Assembly: GCA_028673005.1 (NCBI GenBank)
Contig: CM054113.1
Location: 36,212,117-36,276,116, forward strand
Source: Tanypteryx hageni
Lineage: Eukaryota > Arthropoda > Insecta > Odonata > Petaluridae
Reading direction: 5' to 3'
DNA: 64,000 nt
Numbering within the stretch: position 1 is the stretch's first letter; each line of letters starts with the position of its first letter. The notes beneath the pieces are model-generated. The model saw only the letters and a program-made list of their open reading frames with translations. It did no database searches and was not told the DNA's origin. Shown piece by piece: positions 33,006 to 43,010 of this stretch. The translations under genes and the position numbers were made by a program.

Positions 33006-35049
33006 ATGGATACGCCCAGTGGTGTGATATCCTCAAAAATGCTGCTGCGTGGGCAACACCGATGGAGCACGTCTTGCGGCGGACTGGTCGCCTTCAAGGG
33101 GCCAGATGGCCGTATCAAGAATGTTTCCCAGGAATACCAGCGGAACACGCTTATCACTTCCATGCTCCATTCCGAAAGCCCCGAAAACCTGCGATTGGTC
33201 TCGCGCCCATCCCGGAGGGACAGCTCTGGGTCTGATTCGGTAGCCTGCACCGCCGAACAGCCCCAGGCTTCCGTTCAGGAGCCCTCTGAGCAAGTCTAAG
33301 GGAAAGAAGGGGAAGGGCAATGCCAAGGCCTCCAAGGTAGGGAGGTCGAAGCCCGAGTCTTCTCTGTCCTCGCCATCTCCAGCACCACTGGCCCAACATT
33401 CTAGTGAGGAGCCTGTCCGGAATGCCGATCAGGCTGAGCCACCGCTATCTCTTGTTCTTGCTTCTGCCCAGGCGGGTGATGCTGCCGCTGAGCCCATGGA
33501 GGCCGAGGCCTCGGCTTCCTTGAAGAGGAAGCTGTCCTGTTCGGTGAATGAGTCCCCTAAGCAGCGATCTGTTGCCTCTCCGGAGGCCGTCACCCTGCAA
33601 CCGCAGGCTGCTTCCGGGTCCTCCGCAACAGTATATTCCTCTCCTGACCCTGTTCATCTCTTCCCCCTCATCCTGAACCAATGGAGGCCATTCCATCCAC
33701 CTCCTCCTCTGCGCCAAAGAGGAAACTGCCCTCTCCAGTTGTGTAATCTGCTGGTAAGGTTGCCCCGTTGGAGACTGTCTCCCCGGATGACCCTCCCCAG
33801 AACCACGCACCCTTCCAGGAGGTGAAGAGGAAGAAGAAGAGGCCAGGCAAAAAGAAAGCCGCTGCTGGCGCCGCCTCCAATGCTGCCCATCAACTGTCCC
33901 TCCCCCGGGTGCAGCCAGCCCATTAACGTCGATGGCGTCAAGGATCACTCGGCCTTTATCGAGGTCTCCCAGCAGAAGTGCGGCGATGACTTCGAGCTGA
34001 ACATCCGCGATGTTCCAACTCGGGTCATCGTTCGCACTCCAGAGCAGCGCCAGGCCGTGATGGAGGAGCTTGACGCCAGGCAGCTGGAGTATCACTCTTA
34101 ACCTGACGACCAGCACCGTTCCTTCAGGCTGCTCATCAAAGGCCCGGCGAGGGCCTGACCTCCCTGGGCATGACGGTTCGGTCGGTCAAACACATGGCTC
34201 AGCGGGAGGAGAACGGCAAGCCTCCGGGAAAAAACCCGGATATTTATTGCCACCGTCAACAAGACACCTGGGCTCCCTCCCCTCCACAAAATCACCCAAC
34301 TGTCGCACTACCAAGTGCGGATTGATAATTTCAGGGAAGGAATTGCCGCGCAGATCTGTTACCATTGCCAAAGGTTCGGGTTCTCCTCCTAGGGTTGCAA
34401 AATGGAACCAAGGTTCTATAAGTGCGCTGGTTCCCACCTCTCTCGCGACTGCGCGTTGCCTCCGGACGGGCCGAGGAAGTGCTTCAACTGCGGGGGTGAC
34501 CACCCATCCACCTACAGGCAGTGCCCTGTTTACCTCAAGGCCCTGGATAGGGTACTTGAAACCAATAGGAGAAATGACACCTCCCAGCGGAAGGTCACCA
34601 AGGGGCGCGTTGCGACCCCTACAGCGGTTGCATCCAGGCCTGACAAGGTAGTCCCTGGCAAGAACTTTGCTGCTGCCGTGTCTGGGGCTACCCAGGGCAC
34701 CCCCGCAGACGATCCATCTCTGTCGGACCGAGCTCAGCCGATGATCCCTCCTCGGCTTTCGCTCGGACAGCAGAGCACCTCTGCCAAACGCGTGATGGAG
34801 AGGGCAGCACCGCAGCCTTCTCAGCCTTCTCCACTCCAGCCAACCCAGGCTGCAGTCAGCGAAAGAGTTGTGCAGGAGAGCATTCCTGCCCCCTTGCCGC
34901 CTCAGTCCGCCGACGCGGAGTCATGGGCCACCATTCTCTCTATCGCTAAGGTGCTTCGGCGTTATATCATCAGCCGCCAGGGACAGATCCTTCTATCCCT
35001 GCAGGAAGAGTTAGCCTGCTCCCGAACCAGCGATGGTTCCAAGGCTTAG
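33006..35049 (+). pseudogene. ORF1 (gag-like) of the GC-rich LINE
   Basis: ATG at 33,006 opens MDTPSGVISSKMLLRG. A Pro/Ser/Ala-rich, charged N-terminal half follows, then KKAAAGAA-type basic stretches, then three CCHC-type knuckles: CYHCQRFGF (about 34,360), CAGSHLSRDC (about 34,420) and CFNCGGDHPSTYRQC (about 34,470). The C-terminal frame 34,402-35,049 is intact and ends 17 bp inside ORF2. gag-like ORF1 proteins bind LINE RNA. At least four frameshifts or stops break the rest. Confidence 0.78.
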
Positions 35050-37612
35050 GAAGGGCGTGTTAGGGGTAGTGGGGTGGAACACCAACGGTCTGCGCCACCA
35101 CGTTGATGAGCTCCTCTCGCTACTCCTCGACCTTGGAGTCCCCATTGCGGCTGTCGGGAAAACGAAGCTACAAGTCCCACATATCCCTGAGGTGTGGTGG
35201 GTAGCACGTGTTGAGGAGAGACCGGGCCACTGCAGGTGGAGGAGAGGCGCTCCTCATACATCCCTCCCTCAAATACCAGGAGTGCCCGCTCCCTGACATG
35301 CAACTGCTGGAGACCATCATTGACATTGGGGACTTTAACGCCAAGCACCGAAGCTGGAACTCCGCGACGGCGAGCCCGAGGGGTAGGCGACTCCCCCAGT
35401 TTGCCACACAGAAGGCCTCACAGTGGTGGCTCCGACGGCTCCGACCTATGTTCATTCTGGCGATGTCCTTGACATCGCCATTGTAAGCGACGCCCAGGCG
35501 TCCGTGCAAGTCAGGACGTTGGATGAACTGTCGTCAGACCACCTACCACCTGCCGACTCTATTGCAGTACGAGAATCTGCCAGCGTGGCCACTGCTTCTG
35601 CAGCGAAGGGACTTCGCCAGGGCTGACTGGGAAGCCTTCCGCCTGCACATAGCCAGAGCTCTCCGAGCCCATCTGGGGGACCCGGCTGCCAGTCAGCAGG
35701 TGGACGATATGGCTACCACCATCTCATCGGTGGTTCAGCAGGCCGCCGAGTTAGCCATCCCCACTAAACTCACCCCAAGGCTGATCTCCCGCCGCTTGCA
35801 TAGGCTGATAACCTACCGCAACTCTGTGCGCAGGAGGTGGCAGCGGCACCGCACGCCGGGCCTGAGGCGACTCCTTGACCGGCTCAACAGGGACGTCAAG
35901 GAGGCGGCTAGGGAGGTCAAGATGGGAAGAGTACCTGGCTGAAGTCTCCTTCGCCGACAATTCCATCTGGAGGGCCTCTCGAGGGCTAAAAGCCACTTAG
36001 AGGAGGGACCCTCCCATTCGCACCCAGAACGGATTGGTCTGCTCAACCAAGGGCTTATAAGCCTTATAAGCCTTAGCTTATGCCGACTATCTGGAGAACA
36101 ACTTCCAGCTGAACTCATCGAGTCCTTCCTCTGCAGAGGCAGAGAGGCTTGTGGAAGCAGCCGTGGTGGACCTGAGGAGTGATCGAGGGTTCACTTCCAC
36201 CCTCCCTCGGATCACCTCCCGAGCTGTGGTGGAGGTAATGATGGGCATCTCCACCCATCGTTCCCCTGGGGATGACAACATAAATAATATTACCATCAAG
36301 CAGCTGCCGGTGGCGGCCGTCGATTATCTGACGCCGTTGTTCAACGGCTGCCAGACGACCGCACACTTCCCAAAAAAGATGAAACGGACCAAAATCATCG
36401 GCATCCCGAAAGTAAGCTTGTCTTCCGGTGCCGTTGATTGCTATAGGCCGATTTTCCTCCTTAACGCCTTCGGGAAGATTTTCGAGCGCCTTCTGCCGGA
36501 ATTTACGAATCGTCTGGCAGCCAACAAGGTCATCCCCAGGGAACAATTCGGCTTTACGCCGACACCATTCTACTGTCCACCATCTGGCTAGATTCACCAG
36601 CTACATCACCGATGGGTTCAATAAAAGGAAGAAGACGGCTGCCGCTGCCTTTCGACCGTGTGTGGCACGATGGTCTCCTGGCAAAGCTTCACTGGGCTGG
36701 CCTTCCAAGACATTTGATCCAGCTCACGGACTCCTATCGGTCGGAGAGGGTGTTCTGGGTCAGCTGGCAAGAGGAGCGGTTCAATCTCCGCCCCATACGT
36801 GCTGGTGTACCGCAGGGTTCGGTCCTAGGGTCGATCCTGTTCAACACCTATACGCACGACTTTCCGCTCCATCACAACACTGACGTCATTGTCGGGCTGT
36901 TCGCGGACGATGCGGCGATCCTCGCCCAGTTCGCCAATGAATGCCAAGCCACGGTCTACCTCCAGCGAGCCCTCAATACCACTTGCGAGTGTACCGTAAG
37001 TGGAGGACTGCTGTTAATCCAGGGAAGATGGTAGCTCTCATGTTCAAGGCAAGGCCCGGGCAGCAGCAACCTTCCGTTCGTCTCTCTGTTCTGGGTCAGG
37101 CCATTCCATGGTCCAGCGAAGCCACATACCTCGGCGTAACGCTGGACAGGAGAGTGACCTGGAAAAAACATAGTACAGGTGTGAAAGGCAAGGCCCTAGG
37201 AGCAGTACGCAGGCTTGGTCCCATCCTGAGTTCCAAAGAGGTGACGCTTGGAACCAGGGTGCGGCTGTACAAGTCTTGCGTACTACCAATTATTCTCTAC
37301 GCCTCCCCTATTTCGTCGGGGGCGGCGCCCACCCATATCCGCCAGCTCGCGTTCCTTCTAACGATCCTCCACGTCACATGGAGGGACTTCGTCAGAGTCA
37401 GGAAGCTCGAGTCCACCACTGGTGTAGAACCATTAGAGCAGACCTTACTAAGGAGAGCTTATGCGTTCTACACCAAGTGCAGTCGACACATGGCGCCTAT
37501 TGCCCGCCAGATCTCTTCCAATAATGTCTTGCCGTGGGACAGGTTCAAACGCCCTATTGCGGCTATGGGCCCCTCCTACTATCCTCTGCCCAAAGGCGGC
37601 TTTGACACCTAG
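35033..37612 (+). pseudogene. ORF2 (endonuclease/RT) of the GC-rich LINE
   Basis: ORF2 starts at ATG 35,033 inside the end of ORF1, an overlap common in Jockey/R1 elements. The endonuclease begins LGVVGWNTNGLRHHVDELL and shows IGDFNAKHRSW (about 35,325). The linker contains AIPTKLTPRLISRRLHRL (about 35,755). RT motifs: HRSPGDDNINNITIK (about 36,258), FRPIFLLNAFGKIFERLL-like (about 36,450), FDRVWHDGLLAKLHW (motif A, about 36,650), AGVPQGSVLGSILF (motif B), LFADDAAILAQF (motif C, catalytic Asp pair, about 36,900), and YLGVTLDRRVTW. Six or more frames must be joined. The endonuclease lacks part of its middle and end. Confidence 0.85.
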
Positions 37613-37741
37613 GCCGCCGATATGAACCTGTCCCCCACACCCTGTAATATGATACTTCCAAGCCAGTCCAGGTTCGTAGCTCTGCTGGCAACCTGGCAGG
37701 GGTACTCCAACCCTAACACCCGCTATGCAGATGGAGATACA

Positions 37742-38742
37742 GGATCCACAACAGTAGGGAAGGCAGGAACGAATGCAATGGATGTTCAGTCATCCATAGT
37801 CGGAGTGGCAATAGGTGAGAGGGGTATGGGGGCAATGACACTTGTTTGCGATTCTTGTGATTTTTTGGGACCAAACCTGATTTTTTAATATTAAAGCGCC
37901 TCACACAAACACCATTGGGCCAAATCTCTCCATTATTTAACTCACTAAGTAACCCGTAATCTGCGCTAACTTTAAAAGTGGCGCAGTTATTATTTATCAC
38001 ATGTGAATTTATAACCATTGAACTTTGAAACAAGATGATTCAAAATGGCTTCAGAGTAGTTCCTTTAGTAACACGACTTAGATGGATCCAAGCTCGTCTA
38101 GGCGTGCCTGAAAACTTAGTTTGGGCCGAGCTTAAACCAAGCACAGAACGACTATTTTTGGACTTGAACTTCCTTTTATATTGTACTAATGTAAAACCAC
38201 CGTCGTCGGGGGCAGGCAAAACTTTGGAAACAACAGTAGGGGGATTATTTTTGGAGATCGCGATATTCATGGAAGGATTAAGGTCGGAACTAGTATTGAT
38301 AGGGTTTACAATGACATCACCATTGGAGGATAAAGGAAATTTACGAACAGGTAGGTTATTACCATCATTCAAAGGCACTGGGATGTTGTTAGCCGGTTTT
38401 TCATCGGTTCTGTTTTAGCTGTTTGCCTGAGAAACCACGTGGTTATATTTACACACAATTTCACATTTTGAGTCAGTCCGGTTATTTTCCAGTAATACAA
38501 ACCTATTTTCGAATATTCTTTAAACTATCAAGCAAAGTTTTTAAAAGGGATACAAGCTGTGTTTCCTTGATAACGGCTTTCGGCGATGTGGAAGCCGATT
38601 CCGTAGCGAGCCAGTAGTTACAAATCCACACAATGTATTTATTAGCACTTATCACAAAAAATTCAAGCTCCGTTAATCCAGTACACTTTAAATTAAAATT
38701 CAGATTGGTATTTACCACCACATGATGAAGATAATTCACCAT
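37742..38742 (-). pseudogene. ORF1 N-terminal part of the minus-strand LINE
   Basis: From right to left: a poorly conserved start (frame 38,742-38,503); an Asn/Ser-rich linker; then DDGGFTLVQYKRKFKSK and RRAWIHLSRVTKGTT (about 38,090); then ATFKVSADYGLL and WPNGVCVRRFN (about 37,905). The succession of a W-containing RNA-binding fold ending in SFKV..(15-20 aa)..WP.G..VRRF is a pattern I recognise from ORF1/gag-like proteins of insect LINEs. Frameshifts occur near 38,035. It continues across the nested LINE into 32,204. Confidence 0.65.
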
Positions 38743-38787
38743 TATTATGCGTTTTGCACAAGTGATATAGGAACACGTCCGAACCGT

Positions 38788-38802
38788 CCGCCATCTTGGA
38801 GG
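38788..38802 (-). promoter_or_regulatory. YY1-like motif at the LINE 5' end
   Basis: CCAAGATGGCGG reads in the sense direction of the minus-strand LINE at its apparent 5' boundary. The YY1 core (AAGATGGC) at the start of a LINE 5' UTR has a precedent in mammalian L1. The function here is inference. Confidence 0.45.
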
Positions 38803-38805
38803 TAG

Positions 38806-39465
38806 TGAGTATTATAAGCTTATTATCTTCCATGGTTCATATTGACATCATACATGATATTAATAAATTACAATACATCAAAATAATCTCTACTGTCGAA
38901 GCAATAAACATTGACGGTCTCTCATGTACGATATGCAAGCGTAGGAAAAAAGCATTCACAAAGATAAAACTCTGTGTAATGACGAATAATGTGGACGTTT
39001 TCAGCTCTCGATCGATTGAAAGAATTCAAAATTGACTCCATGCGTAACATAAATCGAAATTTTAAACGCGCCTTATAGGAGGTATACCATAGACCAGCGT
39101 TTCTCATCCGCCGGTCCGAGGACCGCTGCCAGTCCGCGGTCTTGTATTGGTCGGTCCGCGGTATTTCATTTTTCTCATAGAAGTTTTATAATGGTCAGCA
39201 CTGATTGATGAAAGTTTTGTGTTTTCAGTTGTTAAAGTGTGACACTGTGAAATAATTGGCGGTTTAAAATTTATTTTACCGGTCCTTGGTGGATTATTCA
39301 GATAATGCACAAGTCCGAAGTAAACTTTCTGCTATTACACCGGTCCGCGATGAGCTTTCGGTTGAAAACCGCTGCCATAGACTAATCAGTTATTTCTAAT
39401 CGAATTTTAGCAATCCCTTTCTACTCATTTTCTTGCGCAATGACCAGCATCCGTCAAAAATCTGA
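38806..39465. other. Spacer, no gene recognised
   Basis: Short frames only. The motif CCGCGGT/GGTCCGAGGACCG and related palindromic GGTCCGCGG pieces recur around 39,110-39,165 and 39,280-39,350 (CGGTCC.. repeated five times), suggesting an unidentified short DNA element. No transposase is seen. Confidence 0.4.
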
Positions 39466-39674
39466 CTTGGTTAGCTCGGCCCCAACGAAAAAAATATCAC
39501 GCTCAGAAATGAGAAAATGGATCTACTACGATAGTTCAGTGGAAAGTGGAAGAAACGGGTTCGATTCCCGGTCATAGCGGACTTTTTCTCGTCTCAAGAG
39601 TATGCCCAACATTACAGCTTATGCCTGTCTGCGTAGGATCTTCAGATCGCATTATTGCATCAGTCTTTGAAAGT
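39466..39674 (+). mobile_element. tRNA-containing retroelement, copy 1 (degenerate)
   Basis: It contains CTACTACGATAGTTCAGTGG joined to GGGTTCGATTCCCGGTCATAGC (39,524-39,577). This is a tRNA-like unit whose anticodon arm is mostly deleted. It is followed by the linker GACTTTTTCTCGTCTC and the tail CAGCTTATGCCTGTCTGCGT. Upstream sequence (from about 39,466) matches the segment before the tRNA-like unit in copy 2. It shows that the order body, tRNA-like, linker, tail is the normal layout. Confidence 0.65.
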
Positions 39675-39950
39675 GTATCTGGAATAATGGACCATTAAGG
39701 TTAAGGATAGACCATTTTCCATGTTAACGTCTTCACCGTAGTCTCCACCATTATTTATCAGTGAATACGTTTCTTCTTCAGCCTTCTGTCATTTCTGGCA
39801 TGTTCAAGATCCAATCTTTAAACGATTTCTCTATCTTGTCCTGTCCTCCGATAGCTCTTTTGCCGGTAATGACGAATAATAACGTCGTATTAAAATCTCC
39901 ATTTTTCTTCTTCACCTTTTGTCATTAATCTTTTCCTCTAGTATATTCGT

Positions 39951-40085
39951 GGAATAAAGTGATCCGAAGATCCTATGCAGACAGGCATAAGCTGTAAAGT
40001 TGGGAATAATTTTGAAACGAGAAAAAATATTCCCAACTTTACAGCTTATGCCTGTCTGCATAGGATCTTCGGATCTCTTTATTCC
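39951..40085. repeat. 58-bp-arm palindrome at the 5' end of the tRNA-containing element
   Basis: The arms at 39,951-40,008 and 40,028-40,085 are reverse complements with only one or two mismatches, around a 19-nt loop. Each arm contains two small hairpins of its own: CTTATGC-CTGTCT-GCATAGG and GATC-TTCG-GATC (a C(UUCG)G tetraloop). Confidence 0.9.
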
Positions 40086-40240
40086 ACCAATTTCTTACTT
40101 GGCAATCTCACCATTTGAGAGGGAGGAGTTTTCTTCGGTGTATCTCTTCGAGGACATCCGTTGGGGCAGTTTGATACTAGCTTGGCTAGTTTCGTCCCAA
40201 CCAAGAAAACATCCGCGTTCAGAAACGAGAAAAATCATCT

Positions 40241-40311
40241 GCTACGATAGTTCAATGGTAGAATATCCGCCCGACAAGTGGAAAACCCGGGTTCGATTCC
40301 CGGTCATAGCA
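40241..40311 (+). ncRNA. tRNA-like sequence (cloverleaf, anticodon-position GAC), part of a retroelement
   Basis: It folds as a cloverleaf: acceptor GCTACGA/TCATAGC (one mismatch), D-arm GTTC-AATGGTA-GAAT, anticodon stem TCCGC/GTGGA with loop CCGACAA (position 34-36 = GAC, Val-like, but base 33 is C instead of T), and T-arm CCGGG-TTCGATT-CCCGG. A- and B-box promoters look well preserved, so RNA polymerase III could transcribe it. The overall sequence resembles tRNA-Gly/Val. It is embedded between GAAACGAGAAAAA (40,223-40,235) and TTTTTTCTCGTTTC (40,315-40,328), which extend the stem. The C33 substitution and repeat context argue against a functional tRNA gene. Confidence 0.75.
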
Positions 40312-40733
40312 GACTTTTTTCTCGTTTCAAAATTATTCCCAACTCTAGTATATTCGTTAAGAAACCTTCTCTTCTTACTATACGACCTATCCAACTAGCT
40401 TTCCTTCGTGTTATATAGTTCATCTTTGAAAATGTGACATTTTGTTCATGTACCTCTACAGTCTTGGAGAGAAAATGTTTCCCAAATTTAGGAAATTAGG
40501 TCAATCACAATTCTCTGACAAGTTTCTATAACAACTCTCCCGAATGAAAGTTGATCGCTTTTTTCCGGAAAAGGTTTTTATCGCAAGTGGAAGGGTTATA
40601 GAAATGAAAGTAAATATAATAGAATATGATCTTTATTTCATCATGATTATCATTTATAAGGTAAGTCACAGCGACTATGTATTTTCCCACTGCGTGTTCT
40701 GGATGGTGAAAGCTGTCGTTGACGTTGAACATA

Positions 40734-41825
40734 ACCTTCTTTTCTTTTTCTTGGCCGGAGAGTGCCCCTCCCATATGTTTCTGGAATTTAGAAGCTGGCT
40801 GCTGGTCGCCGGCTGGTTAAACGCCATGCGTACCCCAGAAAAAAGGAAATCAAAGATTGATGAACAAAGATAGAACGGCCAAAATCGTCTTCACATGAAC
40901 CCCAAGCGGCAATGTTCTCAAATTATAAGAATATATCGTGTGAATTTATTAGGTAGACATACCTTTCAGGAGGCATATCCGACATATGCATTACAATGGC
41001 CATTATCGTAATTATCAATAAGTATTTGATAAGAAGTACCATTTCGGTTACCGCTGTTTGTCCACTGAAAGTTAGACTAAATAGGGATCCTAGGCAACGC
41101 GATGCTTACACATTTCGTCTTCTATTGAATAAAAAGGAACATTTTTTATATGACTTCTGTAGTTATTCCGAACGACGACAAAGTAAATCAAGAATACATA
41201 AATGTTATGAACTGCCTTAAAGAAATAAAAATCGTAGCATTTATTTAATATTTTCACTCGACATATGAAAAAGTTAACCTGCGGGAAATTTTTCCCTAAT
41301 TTGTTTAGAGGAGTACTTACAGAAATTTAAATGTTCAGAATAGTTTTTATTTATCTTTGAATAATGTTGCATGCCAATAACTTTATTGTTTTCACGACAT
41401 TGATTATAATATGAAAAATTATCTTTAATTCATGAATATTTACTATCTTCAGATGCGCTTCTCTTAAGAGATAACTTGATTTATTGTTAAGTGCGCCTAA
41501 GTTATGGCACTATTGGAATACATGAAACGTGTTTGTCTTTCTATACGATACATAATTTATATGGAATCCCCCGACTTTGGTGACCAAATAAGATATTTTA
41601 TCGGACAATCTCTCTCTTATGAGTAAATGAAAATAAATACAGTCCCTCAAAAAACCCATTCCTAACATTCTCTCGAACATTGTGATCGTAATATGTACCA
41701 GTGGAGAGTTGTGTTTCTTTTGCCGCTCCATTTGCCTGCTGAAAGCAAAATTTAGGAATATTATGGTGGAGTTCTATCCGCAAAAAGTTGTTAATGATGT
41801 AAATCTCTTACTAGAAACTCATCGC
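40734..41825. mobile_element. Unclassified 1.1-kb insert in R2 copy 2
   Basis: R2 copy 1 is continuous at the corresponding place (GTTGAACATA|CCAGGATGAG, about 23,550), so this block is an insertion. It has no recognisable ORF. Part of it (about 41,545-41,715) is a diverged direct repeat of 52,385-52,500, beyond the Polinton: shared ATAATTTATATGGAAT.CCCCGACTTT and AATGAAAATAAATACAGTC. Confidence 0.5.
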
Positions 41826-42803
41826 TTACTAGGATGAGACAACTTCCAAAGGAAAAGGGTATGTTTTGTGCGTCTTTATTTATTAAAGAACAGCGACGAT
41901 GCAAGATTTGACCAACGAATGGAAATTTAGCTCTTTTAACTTCCCTTTACTGGTGATCCTCCGTCCATCTAAATTGTTCGCACGGATGTCCTATTTAAGC
42001 CCATTAGGGTAAAGGAAAACGAAAATTAAACAGATGATAACGTTGCCTCCTTTTGAAATTGTGGTGGAAAATTTAGCTGGAATGTTAAGAACCTTCCGCT
42101 GAGGAGCGTTTGGAGCTTATTTTGACTGGAAGCCGAATGAAGTAAACCATCAGCGTGGAATGCCCAAGCTTTAGACGCACGTATAAGACTCGGTGAAGCG
42201 TTTTCACTGCAGGATGGTTGAATTGGTTTCGAGCAGAAATCTTTGCCAAAACCTTTCACTAATAATCTTCCGTTCTGTAGACGGCAGTAAATTAGAAAAA
42301 GGGGCCTTTAAAAAACGTCATGATCTGATGATAATACAGGCAAAAATTGACAGGCAATGGGGATAAATTTCTCAATGAATTCTTTTCCGATCTAATGTTT
42401 CAATGCTGCGTGGGAAGCAGTATAAATATTGGCGAAGTTTCTTCAGCTCGGCGATTTTTCCTGCATTTCATAATTGTATGCATTGTTCCTTCATTTGGCA
42501 CTCTACTCTGTAGGATTGTCTATCCCCACTCTCGTTGTCTACCTATTTTTGTCGTATTTGGCATGAAATATGACGAGTTATTTGCTTAATTTCTTCGGGT
42601 TTTGTAATTTTGAAGCTATTATTTTTCTCTAATGTATTTCTGCTTCTATGGATGTTTAAATATCAATAAACAGCACGTGACATGATTGTCTCAAAAGTTG
42701 AATTTCTGGAAAAATGTACTTTAGATTACTTTGCTATTTGAATGAACAGCAATTTGGTTTCAAATTCTTTTTTTTGCAAGTTTTAGGCAAATACGTATGA
42801 ACA

Positions 42804-43010
42804 GGTTTATTTATCAAGATAACACTTCGTTTTTTTATTTAGATATAAAACACAAAAAAACATCGGGCAGGTTTTAACAGGTTTATTTATCAAGATTGCA
42901 CTTCGTTTTTTATTTTGATATTTATATAAAGGTTTGTGTTTATGTAATCAATAGGATTATTTATCAAGATTACACTTTGTTTTTTATTTATATATCCATA
43001 AAGGTTAGCA
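42804..43010. repeat. Tandem repeat, about 75 bp x 2.7
   Basis: GGTTTATTTATCAAGAT..CACTTCGTTTTTTATTT recurs with starts at about 42,804, 42,880 and 42,953 (spacing 76 and 73 bp). It begins exactly where R2 copy 2 ends, so it may be the outer edge of the Polinton. It also overlaps the 3' end of the leftmost frame. Confidence 0.75.

Larger units (their letters stand above)
32205..37731 (+). mobile_element. GC-rich Jockey-type LINE, full length (5,527 bp)
   Basis: The 10-bp duplication TGGAGATACA occurs at 32,195-32,204 and 37,732-37,741, and the host LINE reading frame is continuous across it. Inside are a tandem-repeat 5' region, a gag-like ORF1 with zinc knuckles, and an overlapping ORF2 with endonuclease and RT. 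Base composition is much richer in G and C than the surroundings. Both ORFs now carry stops and frameshifts, so the element is dead despite its complete length. Confidence 0.88.
28150..38805 (-). mobile_element. Minus-strand LINE (about 4 kb) carrying two nested insertions
   Basis: ORF1, endonuclease and reverse transcriptase pieces appear in order from right to left. When the GC-rich LINE (32,205-37,731) and the hAT element (28,861-29,910) are skipped, the reading frames join cleanly. ORF1 reads from VPAFPTVVDP across the first insertion site into VEIVPAVSNEP. The RT reads from FHTKKAPP-like sequence into ISSPYIKING across the second. Its own 5' end is near 38,800, where CCAAGATGGCGG reads in the sense direction. 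The type is Jockey/CR1-like by motif order. It carries many stops and is the oldest layer of the nest. Confidence 0.8.
39951..40342 (+). mobile_element. tRNA-containing retroelement, copy 2 (392 bp, TSD-flanked)
   Basis: A perfect 15-bp duplication CTCTAGTATATTCGT (39,936-39,950 and 40,343-40,357) flanks the insert. R2 copy 1 shows the unoccupied site near 23,157. The order is: tail inverted (39,951-40,008), linker inverted (40,009-40,027), tail forward (40,028-40,085), body, tRNA-like unit (40,241-40,311), linker (40,312-40,329), and start of tail. The target duplication points to LINE-mediated reverse transcription, and the 5' inversion looks like twin priming. A tRNA-like unit near the 3' end, not the 5' end, is unlike ordinary SINEs. 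It is not a tRNA gene of the host. Confidence 0.8.
39675..42799 (+). repeat. Repeat R2, copy 2, with two insertions
   Basis: Pieces 39,675-39,950, 40,343-40,733 and 41,826-42,799 match R2 copy 1 in order and orientation. The gaps hold the tRNA-containing retroelement (39,951-40,342) and an unclassified 1.1-kb insert (about 40,734-41,825). The copy ends at 42,799, where the (GGTTTATTTATCAAG) tandem repeat begins. Confidence 0.7.

Noticed and set aside
32521..33027. 168-aa ORF at the start of the GC-rich LINE
   Set aside because: It crosses the tandem 5' UTR repeats and has only low-complexity composition.
33445..34116. 223-aa minus-strand ORF
   Set aside because: Antisense shadow of the GC-rich gag-like ORF1, with no recognisable domain.
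40241..40311. A functional tRNA-Val (GAC) gene
   Set aside because: Base 33 is C rather than T, the acceptor stem has a mismatch, and the sequence sits inside a repeated retroelement bounded by a target duplication.
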